Assembly (NCBI GenBank): GCA_050847315.1
Contig: CP193791.1
Length of the DNA: 64,000 nucleotides
DNA from: Cedecea sp000277545
Lineage (GTDB): Bacteria > Pseudomonadota > Gammaproteobacteria > Enterobacterales > Enterobacteriaceae
Direction: 5' to 3' (one strand)
The notes beneath the pieces are model-generated. The model saw only the letters and a list, made by a program, of their open reading frames with translations. It had not been told where the DNA came from and ran no database searches. The position numbers were made by a program, and so were the translations under genes. Positions 1 to 8,136 of the stretch are shown here, in pieces (within the stretch, counting starts at the first letter, position 1; every line of letters begins with the position of its first letter).

Positions 1-722
1 GCAAGGTTGGTAATCGCCGAGACGGCAACCACCTTCAGGCCGCAATGGCGGGCGCTGATCACCTCCGGCACAACCGACATCCCCACCACGTGGCCGCCAA
101 TGATTTGCATCATGCGAATTTCCGCTGCGGTTTCGAAGTTTGGCCCTGGATAAGAAACAAATACTCCCTCGTGCAGCGGGAACCCCTGCTCATGTGCAAC
201 CTGTTGGAGTACAGCGCGATAGTCGGCATCATAGGCGTTTGCCAGCGAGAAAAAGCGCTCACCAAACCGCTCATCATTTGGCCCAACGGTCGGCGTGCCC
301 GGCATCGTATTAATATGATCGCTGAGTGCCACCAGGCTTCCAGGTTCCACTTCCGGGCGCAGAGAACCGGCGGCGTTGGTAGAAAACAGAATTTCGCATC
401 CCAGCAGCTTAAAAGTGCGAATTGCGCTGGTCATCACCGACATTCCACGCCCTTCATAAAAGTGCCCCCGCCCTTTCATACAGGCTACAGGCACGCCAGC
501 CAGCGTGCCGACGACCAGTTCGCCCGCATGGCCGTGGACGGTGCTGACGGGGAACCCGGGCAGCTCTTCGTAGGAAAATGTTACAGGGGAGTCGATTTTT
601 TCCGCCAGCTCCCCCAGCCCGGAGCCCAGAATGAAAGCGATGCGAGGTACCAGACCGTTAATGCGGGCGCGAATAATGTCGGCGGCGTAGAAAGGCGAAT
701 TATCAAAAGCAGAGGTTGGCAT
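1..722 (-). CDS. xapA: Xanthosine/purine nucleoside phosphorylase XapA (3' end cut by window)
   Basis: Phosphorolysis of xanthosine, inosine and guanosine to free base plus (deoxy)ribose-1-phosphate in the cytoplasm. About 240 residues are visible reading leftward from ATG at 722; E. coli XapA has 277, so the C-terminal tail lies outside the window. Trimeric PNP family motifs are visible: GSGLGELA (residues 33-40), VHGHAGE (62-68), KGRGHFYEGR (83-92), NAAGSLRPE (116-124), DHINTMPGTP (135-144) and SYPGPNFETAAE (190-201). No XapR or XapB gene lies on the upstream side. A perfect 10-bp inverted repeat lies 22 bases upstream of the start. In E. coli the neighbour of nfsA on this side is rimK, so the position is non-standard. 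Identity rests on close similarity to XapA as I recall it. Confidence 0.93.
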   Translation of the reverse strand, partial: MPTSAFDNSPFYAADIIRARINGLVPRIAFILGSGLGELAEKIDSPVTFSYEELPGFPVSTVHGHAGELVVGTLAGVPVACMKGRGHFYEGRGMSVMTSAIRTFKLLGCEILFSTNAAGSLRPEVEPGSLVALSDHINTMPGTPTVGPNDERFGERFFSLANAYDADYRAVLQQVAHEQGFPLHEGVFVSYPGPNFETAAEIRMMQIIGGHVVGMSVVPEVISARHCGLKVVAVSAITNL

Positions 723-743
723 AGAAGGTTCCTTGTCAGATTG

Positions 744-770
744 TCGTTATAACTTCAGCAGTTATAACGA
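744..770. promoter_or_regulatory. Palindromic operator candidate upstream of xapA
   Basis: Perfect inverted repeat TCGTTATAAC-N7-GTTATAACGA, just upstream of the xapA start codon at 722 and downstream of nfsA. The arms are AT-rich and no T-run follows, so it looks like a protein-binding site rather than a terminator. The cognate regulator is not known from this window. Confidence 0.55.
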
Positions 771-862
771 CTCACCGACGGATGAAACCAATACCGTTTG
801 AGGCCACGATTAATACTGAAAATGTATCGATCGCCGATTTGATGGCCTGGCAGCCGCGTGAA

Positions 863-1585
863 TTAGCGTGTCGCCCAGCCCTGCTTGTGCAGGTAATCCA
901 GAATGAAAGGCCGGCTTTCTTTAATGATGGTACGGCTGATGTGGTCGCTCCAGGTGTCGCGCCGTGTATTGCTGTCCCGGCTCAAATAATACTGCGCCAG
1001 CTCCTCGTCGTACTCGTCCAGCAGCGGCCTGTTCAGCGGCTGATAGCGGTTTTCATGCACCAGCATCGCAGCGGGCATCCGCGGCTTGATATCCGGCGTG
1101 GCAGCAGGCCAGCCCAGGCAAAGGCCAAACAGCGGTAACACGTATTTCGGCACGCCCAACAGCTCTCCCACCGCTTCAATGTTATTGCGTATGCCGCCAA
1201 TATAGACCCCGCCCAGCCCCAGAGACTCTGCGGCGGTAAACGCATTCTGCGCCAGAATCGCGGTATCGATCGCACCAAGCAGCAGCTGTTCCGCCAGCCC
1301 AAGCTGGGCGTCCGGGCAGATTTGAAGATTGCGGTTAAAGTCGGCGCAGAACACCCAAAACTCGGCGGCTTCCGCCACATGCTTTTGCCCGCCGGTCAGC
1401 GGCACCAGCTGCTCGCGCAGCGCTTTATCCGTGATGCGAATGATTGAACTGCACTGAAGGAAGCTGGAAGTAGAAGCTGCCTGTGCACTGGCAATAATGG
1501 CTTCGCGCTGCTCGTCGGTAATAGGTTCCCCGGTAAAATGACGAATGGAACGGTGGGAACGAAGCAGATCAATGGTCGGCGTCAT
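863..1585 (-). CDS. nfsA: Oxygen-insensitive NADPH nitroreductase NfsA
   Basis: FMN flavoprotein, 240 residues like E. coli NfsA, that reduces nitroaromatics and quinones by two-electron steps using NADPH. The N-terminal RSHRSIRHF motif (FMN phosphate contact), the QAASTSSFLQ segment and the GLGGVYIGGIRN helix region are typical of the NfsA/FRP nitroreductase family. It is the second gene of a leftward pair: the ybjC reading frame overlaps its start by 17 bases, so the two are translationally linked, as in E. coli. Confidence 0.96.
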   Translation of the reverse strand: MTPTIDLLRSHRSIRHFTGEPITDEQREAIIASAQAASTSSFLQCSSIIRITDKALREQLVPLTGGQKHVAEAAEFWVFCADFNRNLQICPDAQLGLAEQLLLGAIDTAILAQNAFTAAESLGLGGVYIGGIRNNIEAVGELLGVPKYVLPLFGLCLGWPAATPDIKPRMPAAMLVHENRYQPLNRPLLDEYDEELAQYYLSRDSNTRRDTWSDHISRTIIKESRPFILDYLHKQGWATR

Positions 1586-1868
1586 CGCGATTTTCCTTTG
1601 GCTTTTTTATATCAGAGAGTTTTGAAGCAGAATCAGGCTGCATCAGCTGCGGGGCAAGACGTTTAGCAATATGCCACGTCATGATGATTGCCGCCGGCAG
1701 CATCAGCCCAAGGCCAATAAATACCATGACTATGGCCGCCGTTGCAGTGGCCACAGGTGCGGGCAGCGTCAGGTATCCCTGCAGCGAGAGAAAAGCTAGC
1801 GCCAAAAAACCTATCCCCACCGCTTCCAGCACAATCACCGATTTGGGTAACGATCCGACCGCGCGCAT
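1569..1868 (-). CDS. ybjC: Inner-membrane protein YbjC (DUF1418)
   Basis: Small two-helix inner-membrane protein of unknown biochemical role, about 99 residues. The ATG at 1868 was chosen because an AGGAGGT ribosome site lies seven bases ahead and because the product then begins MRAVGSLPKS, matching E. coli YbjC (MRAIGKLPKS). The reading frame stays open upstream to 1901. Hydrophobic segments lie near residues 9-29 and 38-62, and the C-terminus is charged and cytoplasmic-looking. It overlaps nfsA by 17 bases and shares its orientation. It is divergent from grxA, the arrangement found in E. coli, where the region is linked to oxidative-stress control. Confidence 0.9.
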   Translation of the reverse strand: MRAVGSLPKSVIVLEAVGIGFLALAFLSLQGYLTLPAPVATATAAIVMVFIGLGLMLPAAIIMTWHIAKRLAPQLMQPDSASKLSDIKKPKENRDDADH

Positions 1869-2043
1869 AGCGGCACCTCCTGTGTTCAGGCCAGCTATCA
1901 TCGAGTCCGCGCCCCTCCCACTGAAAGGAGATAGCCTACGGGCATCGAACTAACAGGCACGACCTTCTTTAAAAATGTGACGGATATCGGCATTATAAGC
2001 GCATTCGCCGGTTCGTATCGGCCATAAAAACTGAGGAGAGAGC

Positions 2044-2316
2044 ATGTTTGCAGTAATTTTTGGACGCCCTGGCTGCCCATATTGTGTTCGCGCTAAAGAA
2101 CTGGCTGAGAAACTGACCGCCGAGCGTGATGACTTCAACTTCCGCTATGTTGACATCCACGCAGAAGGCATCACCAAAGCTGATCTGGAAAAAACCGTGG
2201 GTAAACCGGTTGAAACCGTGCCGCAGATCTTCTTGGATCAGAAGCACATTGGTGGCTGCACCGATTTTGAAGCTTACGCAAAAGAACATCTGAACCTGTT
2301 CCAGACCGCACAGTAA
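2044..2316 (+). CDS. grxA: Glutaredoxin 1
   Basis: Glutathione-dependent disulfide reductase; electron donor for ribonucleotide reductase and deglutathionylation, and it returns oxidised OxyR to the reduced state. It has 90 residues with the active-site CPYC at 11-14, the cis-proline of TVPQIF at residue 60 and the glutathione-binding GGCTD at 70-74. The start is preceded by GAGGAGAG. It is slightly longer than E. coli Grx1 (85 residues) because of an extended tail. A bidirectional terminator follows directly. The gene is divergent from ybjC-nfsA. Confidence 0.97.
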   Translation: MFAVIFGRPGCPYCVRAKELAEKLTAERDDFNFRYVDIHAEGITKADLEKTVGKPVETVPQIFLDQKHIGGCTDFEAYAKEHLNLFQTAQ

Positions 2317-2331
2317 ACTTTACGAATGCAG

Positions 2332-2360
2332 AAAACCGACTCTCAGTAGTCGGTTTTTTT
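2332..2360. terminator. Bidirectional terminator between grxA and ybjM
   Basis: Inverted repeat AAAACCGAC-N8-GTCGGTTTT continuing into a T-run. It has A-rich and T-rich flanks, so it can end transcription from grxA (rightward) and from ybjM (leftward), whose stop codon lies inside it. Confidence 0.85.
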
Positions 2361-2732
2361 ATGCGTGCGATTCCGGTTCTTACACATAAAAAATAGCAGA
2401 TAACACAGCGAACCGAGGGACGACCAGAAGACAGCGCTCAGTAGCCAGGCCATTTCTTGCCAGAACGAGCGTGTGACGGGGAAAAACAGGTGGGCAATCA
2501 ACAGGCAGAACGGCGAAGCAAGCATCGCTCCCACCAGCGGTTTGACCACTCGATCTCCTTGGGAAAAGAAGCTGGCCACGCCACCCGGGAGAAGGAAAAA
2601 CAGCAGCCCAAGCTCATAGTGCCCGGTGGCAATAAACCGCCCCATCACGTTCAGGCGCAGAGAAAGAAAAACCAGAATAAAGAGCACGAAGCAGCAGGTA
2701 ATTCCTAACCACTTTTGCGCACGTCTGTGCAT
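2343..2732 (-). CDS. ybjM: Inner-membrane protein YbjM
   Basis: Hydrophobic protein of about 129 residues with roughly four membrane segments; its function is unknown. The ATG at 2732 is preferred: AGGAGGT lies four bases ahead, and the product MHRRAQKWLGITCCFVLF aligns with the start of E. coli YbjM. An in-frame ATG at 2747 is the alternative. Conserved blocks recalled from the family include GLLFFLLPGGVASFFSQ and SFWQEMAWLLSAVFW. It is convergent with grxA, as in E. coli. Confidence 0.85.
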   Translation of the reverse strand: MHRRAQKWLGITCCFVLFILVFLSLRLNVMGRFIATGHYELGLLFFLLPGGVASFFSQGDRVVKPLVGAMLASPFCLLIAHLFFPVTRSFWQEMAWLLSAVFWSSLGSLCYLLFFMCKNRNRTHKKTDY

Positions 2733-3029
2733 TTTACCTCCTGACATCTGCTTTTGCTCGAAAATACCCTGCCGGAAAATTCAGCAGCGTCTTTACCCGA
2801 TTTGATAATGCCTGGCCATCCGTGCCGATAAAGCATTGCCACATTTAGCACAATATTCTTACTAGCCGCTGATACAGAGAAAGATTAAACTAGCGGCAGA
2901 AATTCGGTCGTCGCGTGAGATATTTATATGCGTGATAATTTGCCGGTCGTCGCTGACGGAACCGTCAAAACCTTAGCGCATAACTCTATCTCTTTCAACA
3001 GCTTACTGGTAAACAAGAAGTTAGCCTTC

Positions 3030-4712
3030 GTGAATATAAACGTCGCAGATTTGTTAAACGGGAATTACATCCTTTTGTTATTTGTTGTACTAACGCTCGG
3101 ACTTTGCCTGGGGAAATTACGCCTCGGTCCGGTGCAACTGGGTAATTCCATTGGTGTTTTAGTGGTCTCTTTATTACTCGGGCAACAGCATTTCTCGATC
3201 AATACCGACGCGCTAAATCTGGGTTTTATGCTGTTCATTTTCTGCGTAGGCGTCGAAGCCGGGCCAAACTTTTTTTCTATTTTCTTCCGCGACGGCAAAA
3301 ATTATCTGATGCTGGCCCTGGTGATGGTTGGCAGCGCCCTGCTGATTGCGCTGGGGCTGGGCAAACTGTTTGGCTGGGACATTGGCCTGACGGCCGGTAT
3401 GCTCGCCGGCGCCATGACCTCCACGCCCGTGCTGGTCGGCGCGGGCGATACCCTGCGCCATTCAAGCATCCCCGCCGCGCAGCTTGCGACCTCGCTGGAT
3501 AATCTGAGCCTCGGCTATGCCCTGACCTACCTGATTGGCCTGGTCAGTCTGATTGTTGGGGCTCGCTATTTGCCGAAGCTGCAGCATCAGGATCTGCAGA
3601 CCAGCGCCCAGCAAATTGCCCGCGAGCGCGGTCTGGATACCGACGCGAGCCGCAAAGTTTATCTCCCGGTGATCCGCGCCTACCGCGTCGGGCCTGAGCT
3701 GGTTGCCTGGGCCGACGGTAAAAATCTGCGCGAACTGGGTATTTATCGCCAGACCGGCTGCTACATCGAACGTATTCGCCGCAACGGCATTCTGGCTAAC
3801 CCGGACGGCGATGCCGTGCTGCAAATGGGCGATGAAATCTCGCTGGTGGGCTACCCGGATTCTCACTCGCGCCTCGACCCAAGCTTCAGAAACGGCAAAG
3901 AGGTTTTCGATCGCGATCTGCTGGACATGCGCATCGTCACCGAAGAAATTGTGGTGAAAAACCACAATGCCGTGGGCCGTCGCCTGGCGCAGCTCAAGCT
4001 CACCGACCACGGCTGCTTCCTGAACCGCGTGATCCGCAGCCAGATTGAAATGCCCATCGACGACAATATCGTGCTGAACAAAGGCGATGTCCTGCAGGTC
4101 AGCGGCGATGCCAGACGCGTGAAAACCGTTGCCGAGCGCATCGGCTTTATCTCCATTCACAGCCAGATAACCGACCTGCTGGCCTTCTGCGCCTTCTTTG
4201 TTATTGGCCTGATGGTGGGCATGGTCACCTTCCAGTTCAGCTCGTTCAGCTTCGGCATCGGGAACGCCGCTGGCCTGTTGTTTGCGGGCATCATGCTTGG
4301 CTTCCTGCGCGCCAACCACCCCACCTTCGGCTACATTCCGCAGGGGGCGCTAAATATGGTGAAAGAGTTCGGCCTGATGGTATTTATGGCGGGGGTTGGC
4401 CTGAGCGCCGGCAGTGGCATCAGCAACGGCCTCGGTGCGGTAGGCGGCCAGATGCTGATTTCCGGGCTTATCGTGAGCCTGGTGCCGGTGATTATCTGCT
4501 TCCTGTTCGGCGCCTATGTGCTACGAATGAACCGCGCTCTGCTGTTTGGAGCGATGATGGGGGCACGAACCTGTGCGCCAGCGATGGAAATCATCAGCGA
4601 CACCGCCCGCAGCAACATTCCTGCGCTGGGGTACGCCGGCACCTACGCTATCGCTAACGTGTTGTTAACACTGGCCGGTACATTAATTGTCGTGATATGG
4701 CCAGGTTTGTGA
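3030..4712 (+). CDS. ybjL: Putative transporter YbjL (AspT/YidE family)
   Basis: Inner-membrane protein of the aspartate:alanine antiporter-like family: two membrane domains of about five helices each, separated by two cytoplasmic TrkA-C (RCK_C) domains near residues 200-370. The natural substrate is unknown. The GTG at 3030 is chosen because the product then begins NINVADLLNGNYILLL, matching E. coli YbjL (561 residues; 560 here). The frame is open back to an ATG at 2928, which would add 34 unlike residues. Near-identity to E. coli is high across both halves, for example the MMGARTCAPAMEIISDTARSN segment. The RybB sRNA gene lies directly downstream on the same strand. Confidence 0.93.
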   Translation: MNINVADLLNGNYILLLFVVLTLGLCLGKLRLGPVQLGNSIGVLVVSLLLGQQHFSINTDALNLGFMLFIFCVGVEAGPNFFSIFFRDGKNYLMLALVMVGSALLIALGLGKLFGWDIGLTAGMLAGAMTSTPVLVGAGDTLRHSSIPAAQLATSLDNLSLGYALTYLIGLVSLIVGARYLPKLQHQDLQTSAQQIARERGLDTDASRKVYLPVIRAYRVGPELVAWADGKNLRELGIYRQTGCYIERIRRNGILANPDGDAVLQMGDEISLVGYPDSHSRLDPSFRNGKEVFDRDLLDMRIVTEEIVVKNHNAVGRRLAQLKLTDHGCFLNRVIRSQIEMPIDDNIVLNKGDVLQVSGDARRVKTVAERIGFISIHSQITDLLAFCAFFVIGLMVGMVTFQFSSFSFGIGNAAGLLFAGIMLGFLRANHPTFGYIPQGALNMVKEFGLMVFMAGVGLSAGSGISNGLGAVGGQMLISGLIVSLVPVIICFLFGAYVLRMNRALLFGAMMGARTCAPAMEIISDTARSNIPALGYAGTYAIANVLLTLAGTLIVVIWPGL

Positions 4713-4757
4713 TCGCAACCACAGACAAAGAAAAATACTTTTTTTTTATGCCTGAGC

Positions 4758-4785
4758 GAACTTTCTTTCGGGACGTCAGTCTGAA
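4758..4785 (+). promoter_or_regulatory. Sigma-E promoter of rybB
   Basis: -35 GAACTT (4758-4763) and -10 TCTGAA (4780-4785) are separated by 16 bases and placed five bases ahead of the RybB 5' end at 4791. This matches the RpoE consensus (GGAACTT, spacer about 16, TCTGA), so envelope stress should switch on the sRNA. Confidence 0.85.
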
Positions 4786-4790
4786 TTAGT

Positions 4791-4869
4791 GCCACTGCTT
4801 TTCTTTGATGTCCCCAATTTGTGGAGCCCATCAACCCCGCCGCTTTCGGTTCAAGGTTGATGGGTTTTT
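4791..4869 (+). ncRNA. rybB: Hfq-dependent small RNA RybB
   Basis: A 79-nt sRNA that, with Hfq, represses many outer-membrane porin mRNAs under sigma-E control. The 5' seed GCCACTGCTTTTCTTTGATG is identical to E. coli RybB as I remember it. The body carries the GTCCCC...GGAGCCC segment, and the 3' end is a terminator with stem CCCATCAACC/GGTTGATGGG followed by T5-A-T6. The location between ybjL and rcdA is the E. coli location. Only a few bases differ (loop CGCTTTCG). A target-like outer-membrane gene, ompX, lies 8 kb away in this window. Confidence 0.97.
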
Positions 4870-4917
4870 ATTTTTTAGGGCTTCAATAACAAACGCTTAC
4901 TAACCCCTCCACTCGCT

Positions 4918-5481
4918 TTATTTTGCATCCCCTGTCCCTACAATCCTGCGCACCATCACCCGCATATCATCGCGCCCCATCGGTTCGCGATCGGTGACAT
5001 AGTGCAGCGTCATGCCTTCCAGGAAAGCATCCAGCGCCCGGGCGGTTAGCGGATCGAAAAACGGCTCCAGCGCCTGCTGGCTGCGAATCATCCACTCCTG
5101 CATGATATCTTTTAGCTGCGGATTACAGCTGGCATAAGCATAAAGCTGGTACATCACCTGCATGTTATACGGCGTGGCCACGCAGCCGCCGCAAATCATA
5201 TCGACAATCGCTTCGCAGGCCTCATCGCGATTGGTGGCCTGCTGCATGCGCTCCCGGTAGCTGTCCGACATCTGGTGGGCAAACAGGGTAAACGCTTCGC
5301 AAAGCAGCGATTCAATCCCGGCAAAATAGTAGGTCATTGACCCCAGCGAAACGCCAGCCTCAGCGGCAATTTTGCGGTGCGTGATATCGCTGATGCCGTG
5401 CTTTACCACCATATTCAGCGTCGCCTGCAAAATACGCGATCGACGTTCGGGGTCATTCCGGCGCGGGGCTTTGCTCATCAT
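4918..5481 (-). CDS. rcdA: TetR-family regulator RcdA (YbjK)
   Basis: DNA-binding regulator of 187 residues. The N-terminal helix-turn-helix lies around residues 33-53 (THRKIAAEAGVSLGSMTYYF), followed by a helical ligand-binding domain with no evident small-molecule signature. In E. coli, RcdA activates csgD and other stress and biofilm genes. It is divergent from ybjJ, as in E. coli, and the 100-base gap holds a perfect 7-2-7 palindrome, the likely autoregulatory operator. The second codon is also ATG, so the start could be 5478. Confidence 0.88.
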   Translation of the reverse strand: MMSKAPRRNDPERRSRILQATLNMVVKHGISDITHRKIAAEAGVSLGSMTYYFAGIESLLCEAFTLFAHQMSDSYRERMQQATNRDEACEAIVDMICGGCVATPYNMQVMYQLYAYASCNPQLKDIMQEWMIRSQQALEPFFDPLTARALDAFLEGMTLHYVTDREPMGRDDMRVMVRRIVGTGDAK

Positions 5482-5525
5482 TACCTACCTGAATTTAGAG
5501 TATGACAAAGAGTCTATACCGGGAT

Positions 5526-5541
5526 GTGTACAAATGTACAC
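5526..5541. promoter_or_regulatory. Palindromic operator between rcdA and ybjJ
   Basis: GTGTACA-AA-TGTACAC is a perfect 7-2-7 inverted repeat in the divergent intergenic region. Its size and symmetry fit a TetR-family dimer, so RcdA control of itself and of ybjJ is inferred. Confidence 0.65.
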
Positions 5542-5588
5542 AAGCTTGCTAGTCTGCTCCCCTGTTTCTCTTTCACTGGTTGTTGTTC

Positions 5589-6794
5589 ATGTCTGTTTCA
5601 CAGAGAAAAGCCCTGCAGCTCCGTACCTGGGCGTTATTCACCTTCTTCTTCCTTCCGGGCCTGGTGATGGCATCCTGGGCCACACGCACGCCCGCCATCC
5701 GCGATACGCTCAGCGTCTCGACGGCCGGAATGGGCATCGTATTATTTGGCCTGTCGATAGGATCGATGGGCGGTATTCTCTGTTCCGGCTGGCTGGTGAA
5801 ACGCTTTGGCACCCGTACCATTATTCGCAGCGGCATGACGCTGATGGTCGCCGGAATGTTAATGATGAGCTTCGCGCTGTACCTCGCCTCCCCGGTGCTG
5901 TTTGCCTTCGGCCTGGCGCTGCTCGGCAGCGGGATGGGGTCATCAGAAGTGGCTATGAACGTCGAAGGGGCCATTATCGAGAGCCTGATGAAGAAAACTG
6001 TGCTGCCGATGATGCACGGCTTCTTTAGCCTCGGCACGCTCGTTGGCGCCGGGATTGGCCTGACGTTAACCGCGTGGAACGTCGTGTCCTGGGGGCACCT
6101 GCTGCTGATTGGTCTGTTGACCATTGCGCCGATTGCCATCGCGCTTATCGCCGTGCCGCACGGCGTGGGCAAAGATAACCCGGAGAACACCGAAGCCCAC
6201 GAGCCGCACCGACCGTTTTACAAAGATATTCAGCTATTGCTGATTGGTTTTGTCGTGCTGGCGATGGCCTTTGCCGAAGGCTCGGCCAACGACTGGCTGC
6301 CGCTGCTGATGGTGGACGGGCACGGCTTTAGCCCAACTTCCGGGTCGCTTATCTACGTAGGCTTTACCCTCGGCATGACGGTCGGGCGCTTCACCGGCGG
6401 CTGGTTTATTGACCGCTACAGCCGCGTTATTGTGGTCCGCGCCTGTGCGATCATGGGCATTATTGGCATCGGCACCATTGTGTTTGTCGACAACGCCTTC
6501 CTTGCCGGCGTGTCGGTGATTCTGTGGGGGTTGGGCACCTCTTTAGGCTTCCCGCTGACCATTTCAGCGGCGGGTGATACCGGCCCCGATCCGGCCAGCC
6601 GCGTCAGCGTCGTTGCCGCTTCGGGCTATGTCGCCTTTTTAGTCGGGCCGCCGCTGCTGGGCTTCCTCGGCGAGCATTACGGGCTGCGCCAGGCCATGTT
6701 AGTTGTGCTGACGCTAATGGTGATTGCGGCGCTGGTCGCCCGCGCCGTGGCCAAACCGGGGCAATCTTCCGGCCAGGCTTTAGAAACTGAATAA
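5589..6794 (+). CDS. ybjJ: MFS transporter YbjJ
   Basis: Twelve-helix major facilitator superfamily protein of about 401 residues in the inner membrane; its substrate is undefined. The first ATG is at 5589 (the frame extends to a TTG at 5580). The conserved segment AEGSANDWLPLLMVDGHGFS and the MFS loop signature GFTLGMTVGRFTGG match E. coli YbjJ. It is immediately followed by ybjI, whose ATG lies 12 bases past the stop, suggesting co-transcription. Control by RcdA from the divergent palindrome is likely. Confidence 0.92.
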   Translation: MSVSQRKALQLRTWALFTFFFLPGLVMASWATRTPAIRDTLSVSTAGMGIVLFGLSIGSMGGILCSGWLVKRFGTRTIIRSGMTLMVAGMLMMSFALYLASPVLFAFGLALLGSGMGSSEVAMNVEGAIIESLMKKTVLPMMHGFFSLGTLVGAGIGLTLTAWNVVSWGHLLLIGLLTIAPIAIALIAVPHGVGKDNPENTEAHEPHRPFYKDIQLLLIGFVVLAMAFAEGSANDWLPLLMVDGHGFSPTSGSLIYVGFTLGMTVGRFTGGWFIDRYSRVIVVRACAIMGIIGIGTIVFVDNAFLAGVSVILWGLGTSLGFPLTISAAGDTGPDPASRVSVVAASGYVAFLVGPPLLGFLGEHYGLRQAMLVVLTLMVIAALVARAVAKPGQSSGQALETE

Positions 6795-6805
6795 TGGAGA
6801 GTTCA

Positions 6806-7618
6806 ATGAGCATCAAACTGATTGCAGTAGACATGGACGGCACTTTTCTTAATGATGAAAAAACCTACAACCGCGAACGCTTTGCCGCGCAATATCAGCA
6901 GATGAAAGAGCAAGGCATCCGCTTTGTGGTGGCCAGCGGGAACCAGTATTTCCAGCTTATCTCCTTCTTCCCGGAGATTGCCCACGAGATCTCTTTTGTC
7001 GCCGATAACGGCGGCTGGGTGGTCAGCGAAGGCGAAGATCTGTTCAACGGCGAGCTGACCAGACAAGAGTTCAACACGGTGGTCGATCACCTGCTGACCC
7101 TGCCGCACGTGGAGATCATCGCCTGCGGCAAGCATAACGGTTATACCCTCAACGGCTATAGTGACGATTTTAAAGCGCTGGCGGCGAAGTACTATCACCG
7201 CCTTGAGCACGTGGAAAACTTCTCCGGCCTCGACGACGTGTTCTTCAAGTTCGCCCTGAACCTGCCGGACAGCCAGCTCGATGAAACTATGGACGCCCTG
7301 GGCGCAGCGCTGGAAGGCATTATGGTGCCGGTCACCAGCGGGCACGGCTCTATCGACCTGATTATTCCGGGGATTCATAAGGCTAACGGCCTGCGGATCC
7401 TGCAGGAAAAATGGGGCATCCAGGACAGCGAAGTGGTGACCTTTGGCGACGGCGGCAACGACATCGAGATGCTGACTCAGGCGCAATACGGGTTTGCGAT
7501 GGCCAACGCCCCGGACAAAATCAAACGCATTGCCAGCTACCAGGCAGGGCACTGCAATCAACAAGGCGTGCTGGATGCGATCGACAAGATCCTGAAGAAA
7601 GAAGCGCCGTTTAACTAA
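6806..7618 (+). CDS. ybjI: HAD-family sugar phosphatase YbjI
   Basis: Cof-type haloacid dehalogenase phosphatase of 270 residues; E. coli YbjI hydrolyses FMN and sugar phosphates such as erythrose-4-phosphate. The nucleophile motif DMDGT lies at residues 9-13 (Asp9, Asp11), the motif II region is VASGN, and the Mg-binding motif FGDGGNDIEML lies near the C-terminus. The start at 6806 gives MSIKLIAVDMDGTF, as in E. coli, with GGAG upstream; an ATG at 6794 would add four residues. It forms an operon with ybjJ. Confidence 0.92.
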   Translation: MSIKLIAVDMDGTFLNDEKTYNRERFAAQYQQMKEQGIRFVVASGNQYFQLISFFPEIAHEISFVADNGGWVVSEGEDLFNGELTRQEFNTVVDHLLTLPHVEIIACGKHNGYTLNGYSDDFKALAAKYYHRLEHVENFSGLDDVFFKFALNLPDSQLDETMDALGAALEGIMVPVTSGHGSIDLIIPGIHKANGLRILQEKWGIQDSEVVTFGDGGNDIEMLTQAQYGFAMANAPDKIKRIASYQAGHCNQQGVLDAIDKILKKEAPFN

Positions 7619-7635
7619 CGACCTCTGGAACAAGA

Positions 7636-8076
7636 ATGTTAACGATAAGACAAGCAAACCCGGCGGATTTTGATGCGCTGGCGAAAATCTGGGAGGCGTC
7701 CGTTCGCGCCACGCATGATTTTTTACCTGAAGAAAATATCAGGGCGTTAAAGCCGCAGGTACGCGAACTCTACATGCCACAGATCCCGATGCTGCTGGCA
7801 GCCAGCGACACCGGCGAGCCACTGGGCTTTATCGGCTGCCACGAAAATCGGATTGAAATGCTGTTTGTTTCGCCTGAAAGCCGTGGCACGGGTGTGGGCA
7901 AGCAGCTTCTGCAGTATGCCATTGAACATTTGCAGGTCGATGAGGTGGATGTGAATGAGCAGAACCCGCAGGGCGTGGGCTTTTATCTTCATATGGGGTT
8001 CGCACAAACCGGGCGGTCTGAACTCGACGGTGAAGGGAATCCTTTCCCTTTGCTGCATTTGAAGCTGAAACGATAG
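7636..8076 (+). CDS. GNAT-family N-acetyltransferase, YjaB-like
   Basis: Acetyl-CoA dependent acetyltransferase of 146 residues. The GNAT motif A RGTGVGKQLL lies around residues 82-91 and a typical motif B runs NEQNPQGVGFYLHMGF. The overall layout (ATHDFL early, GRSELD...PFPLLHL at the end) resembles E. coli YjaB, which is encoded elsewhere in E. coli. It starts 17 bases after ybjI and may be in the same transcript. The acceptor substrate is unknown. It sits at the junction where the E. coli-collinear blocks meet. Confidence 0.85.
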   Translation: MLTIRQANPADFDALAKIWEASVRATHDFLPEENIRALKPQVRELYMPQIPMLLAASDTGEPLGFIGCHENRIEMLFVSPESRGTGVGKQLLQYAIEHLQVDEVDVNEQNPQGVGFYLHMGFAQTGRSELDGEGNPFPLLHLKLKR

Positions 8077-8099
8077 TTTTATCGCATCGCTTGTTTTCC

Positions 8100-8120
8100 C
8101 CCTCTCCCTCCGGGAGAGGG
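8100..8120. repeat. Palindrome after the acetyltransferase gene
   Basis: CCCTCTCCC-TCC-GGGAGAGGG is a perfect 9-bp inverted repeat between convergent genes. It may act as a transcription barrier, though there is no T-run. The same CCCTCTCCC core occurs in the longer palindrome at 48731-48777, so both may belong to one REP-like family. Confidence 0.7.
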
Positions 8121-8136
8121 CTAAATTATTCCCGAT

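Noticed and set aside
45..752. 235-codon rightward open frame
   Set aside because: It is the complementary shadow of xapA, whose reverse frame shows continuous PNP motifs.
1930..1960. OxyR site between ybjC and grxA
   Set aside because: Partial ATAG...CATCG spacing only; too degenerate to claim, although OxyR control of grxA is known in E. coli.
3462..4319. 285-codon leftward frame inside ybjL
   Set aside because: Antisense shadow of a highly conserved membrane protein; composition is His/Ala/Gln-rich with no family likeness.
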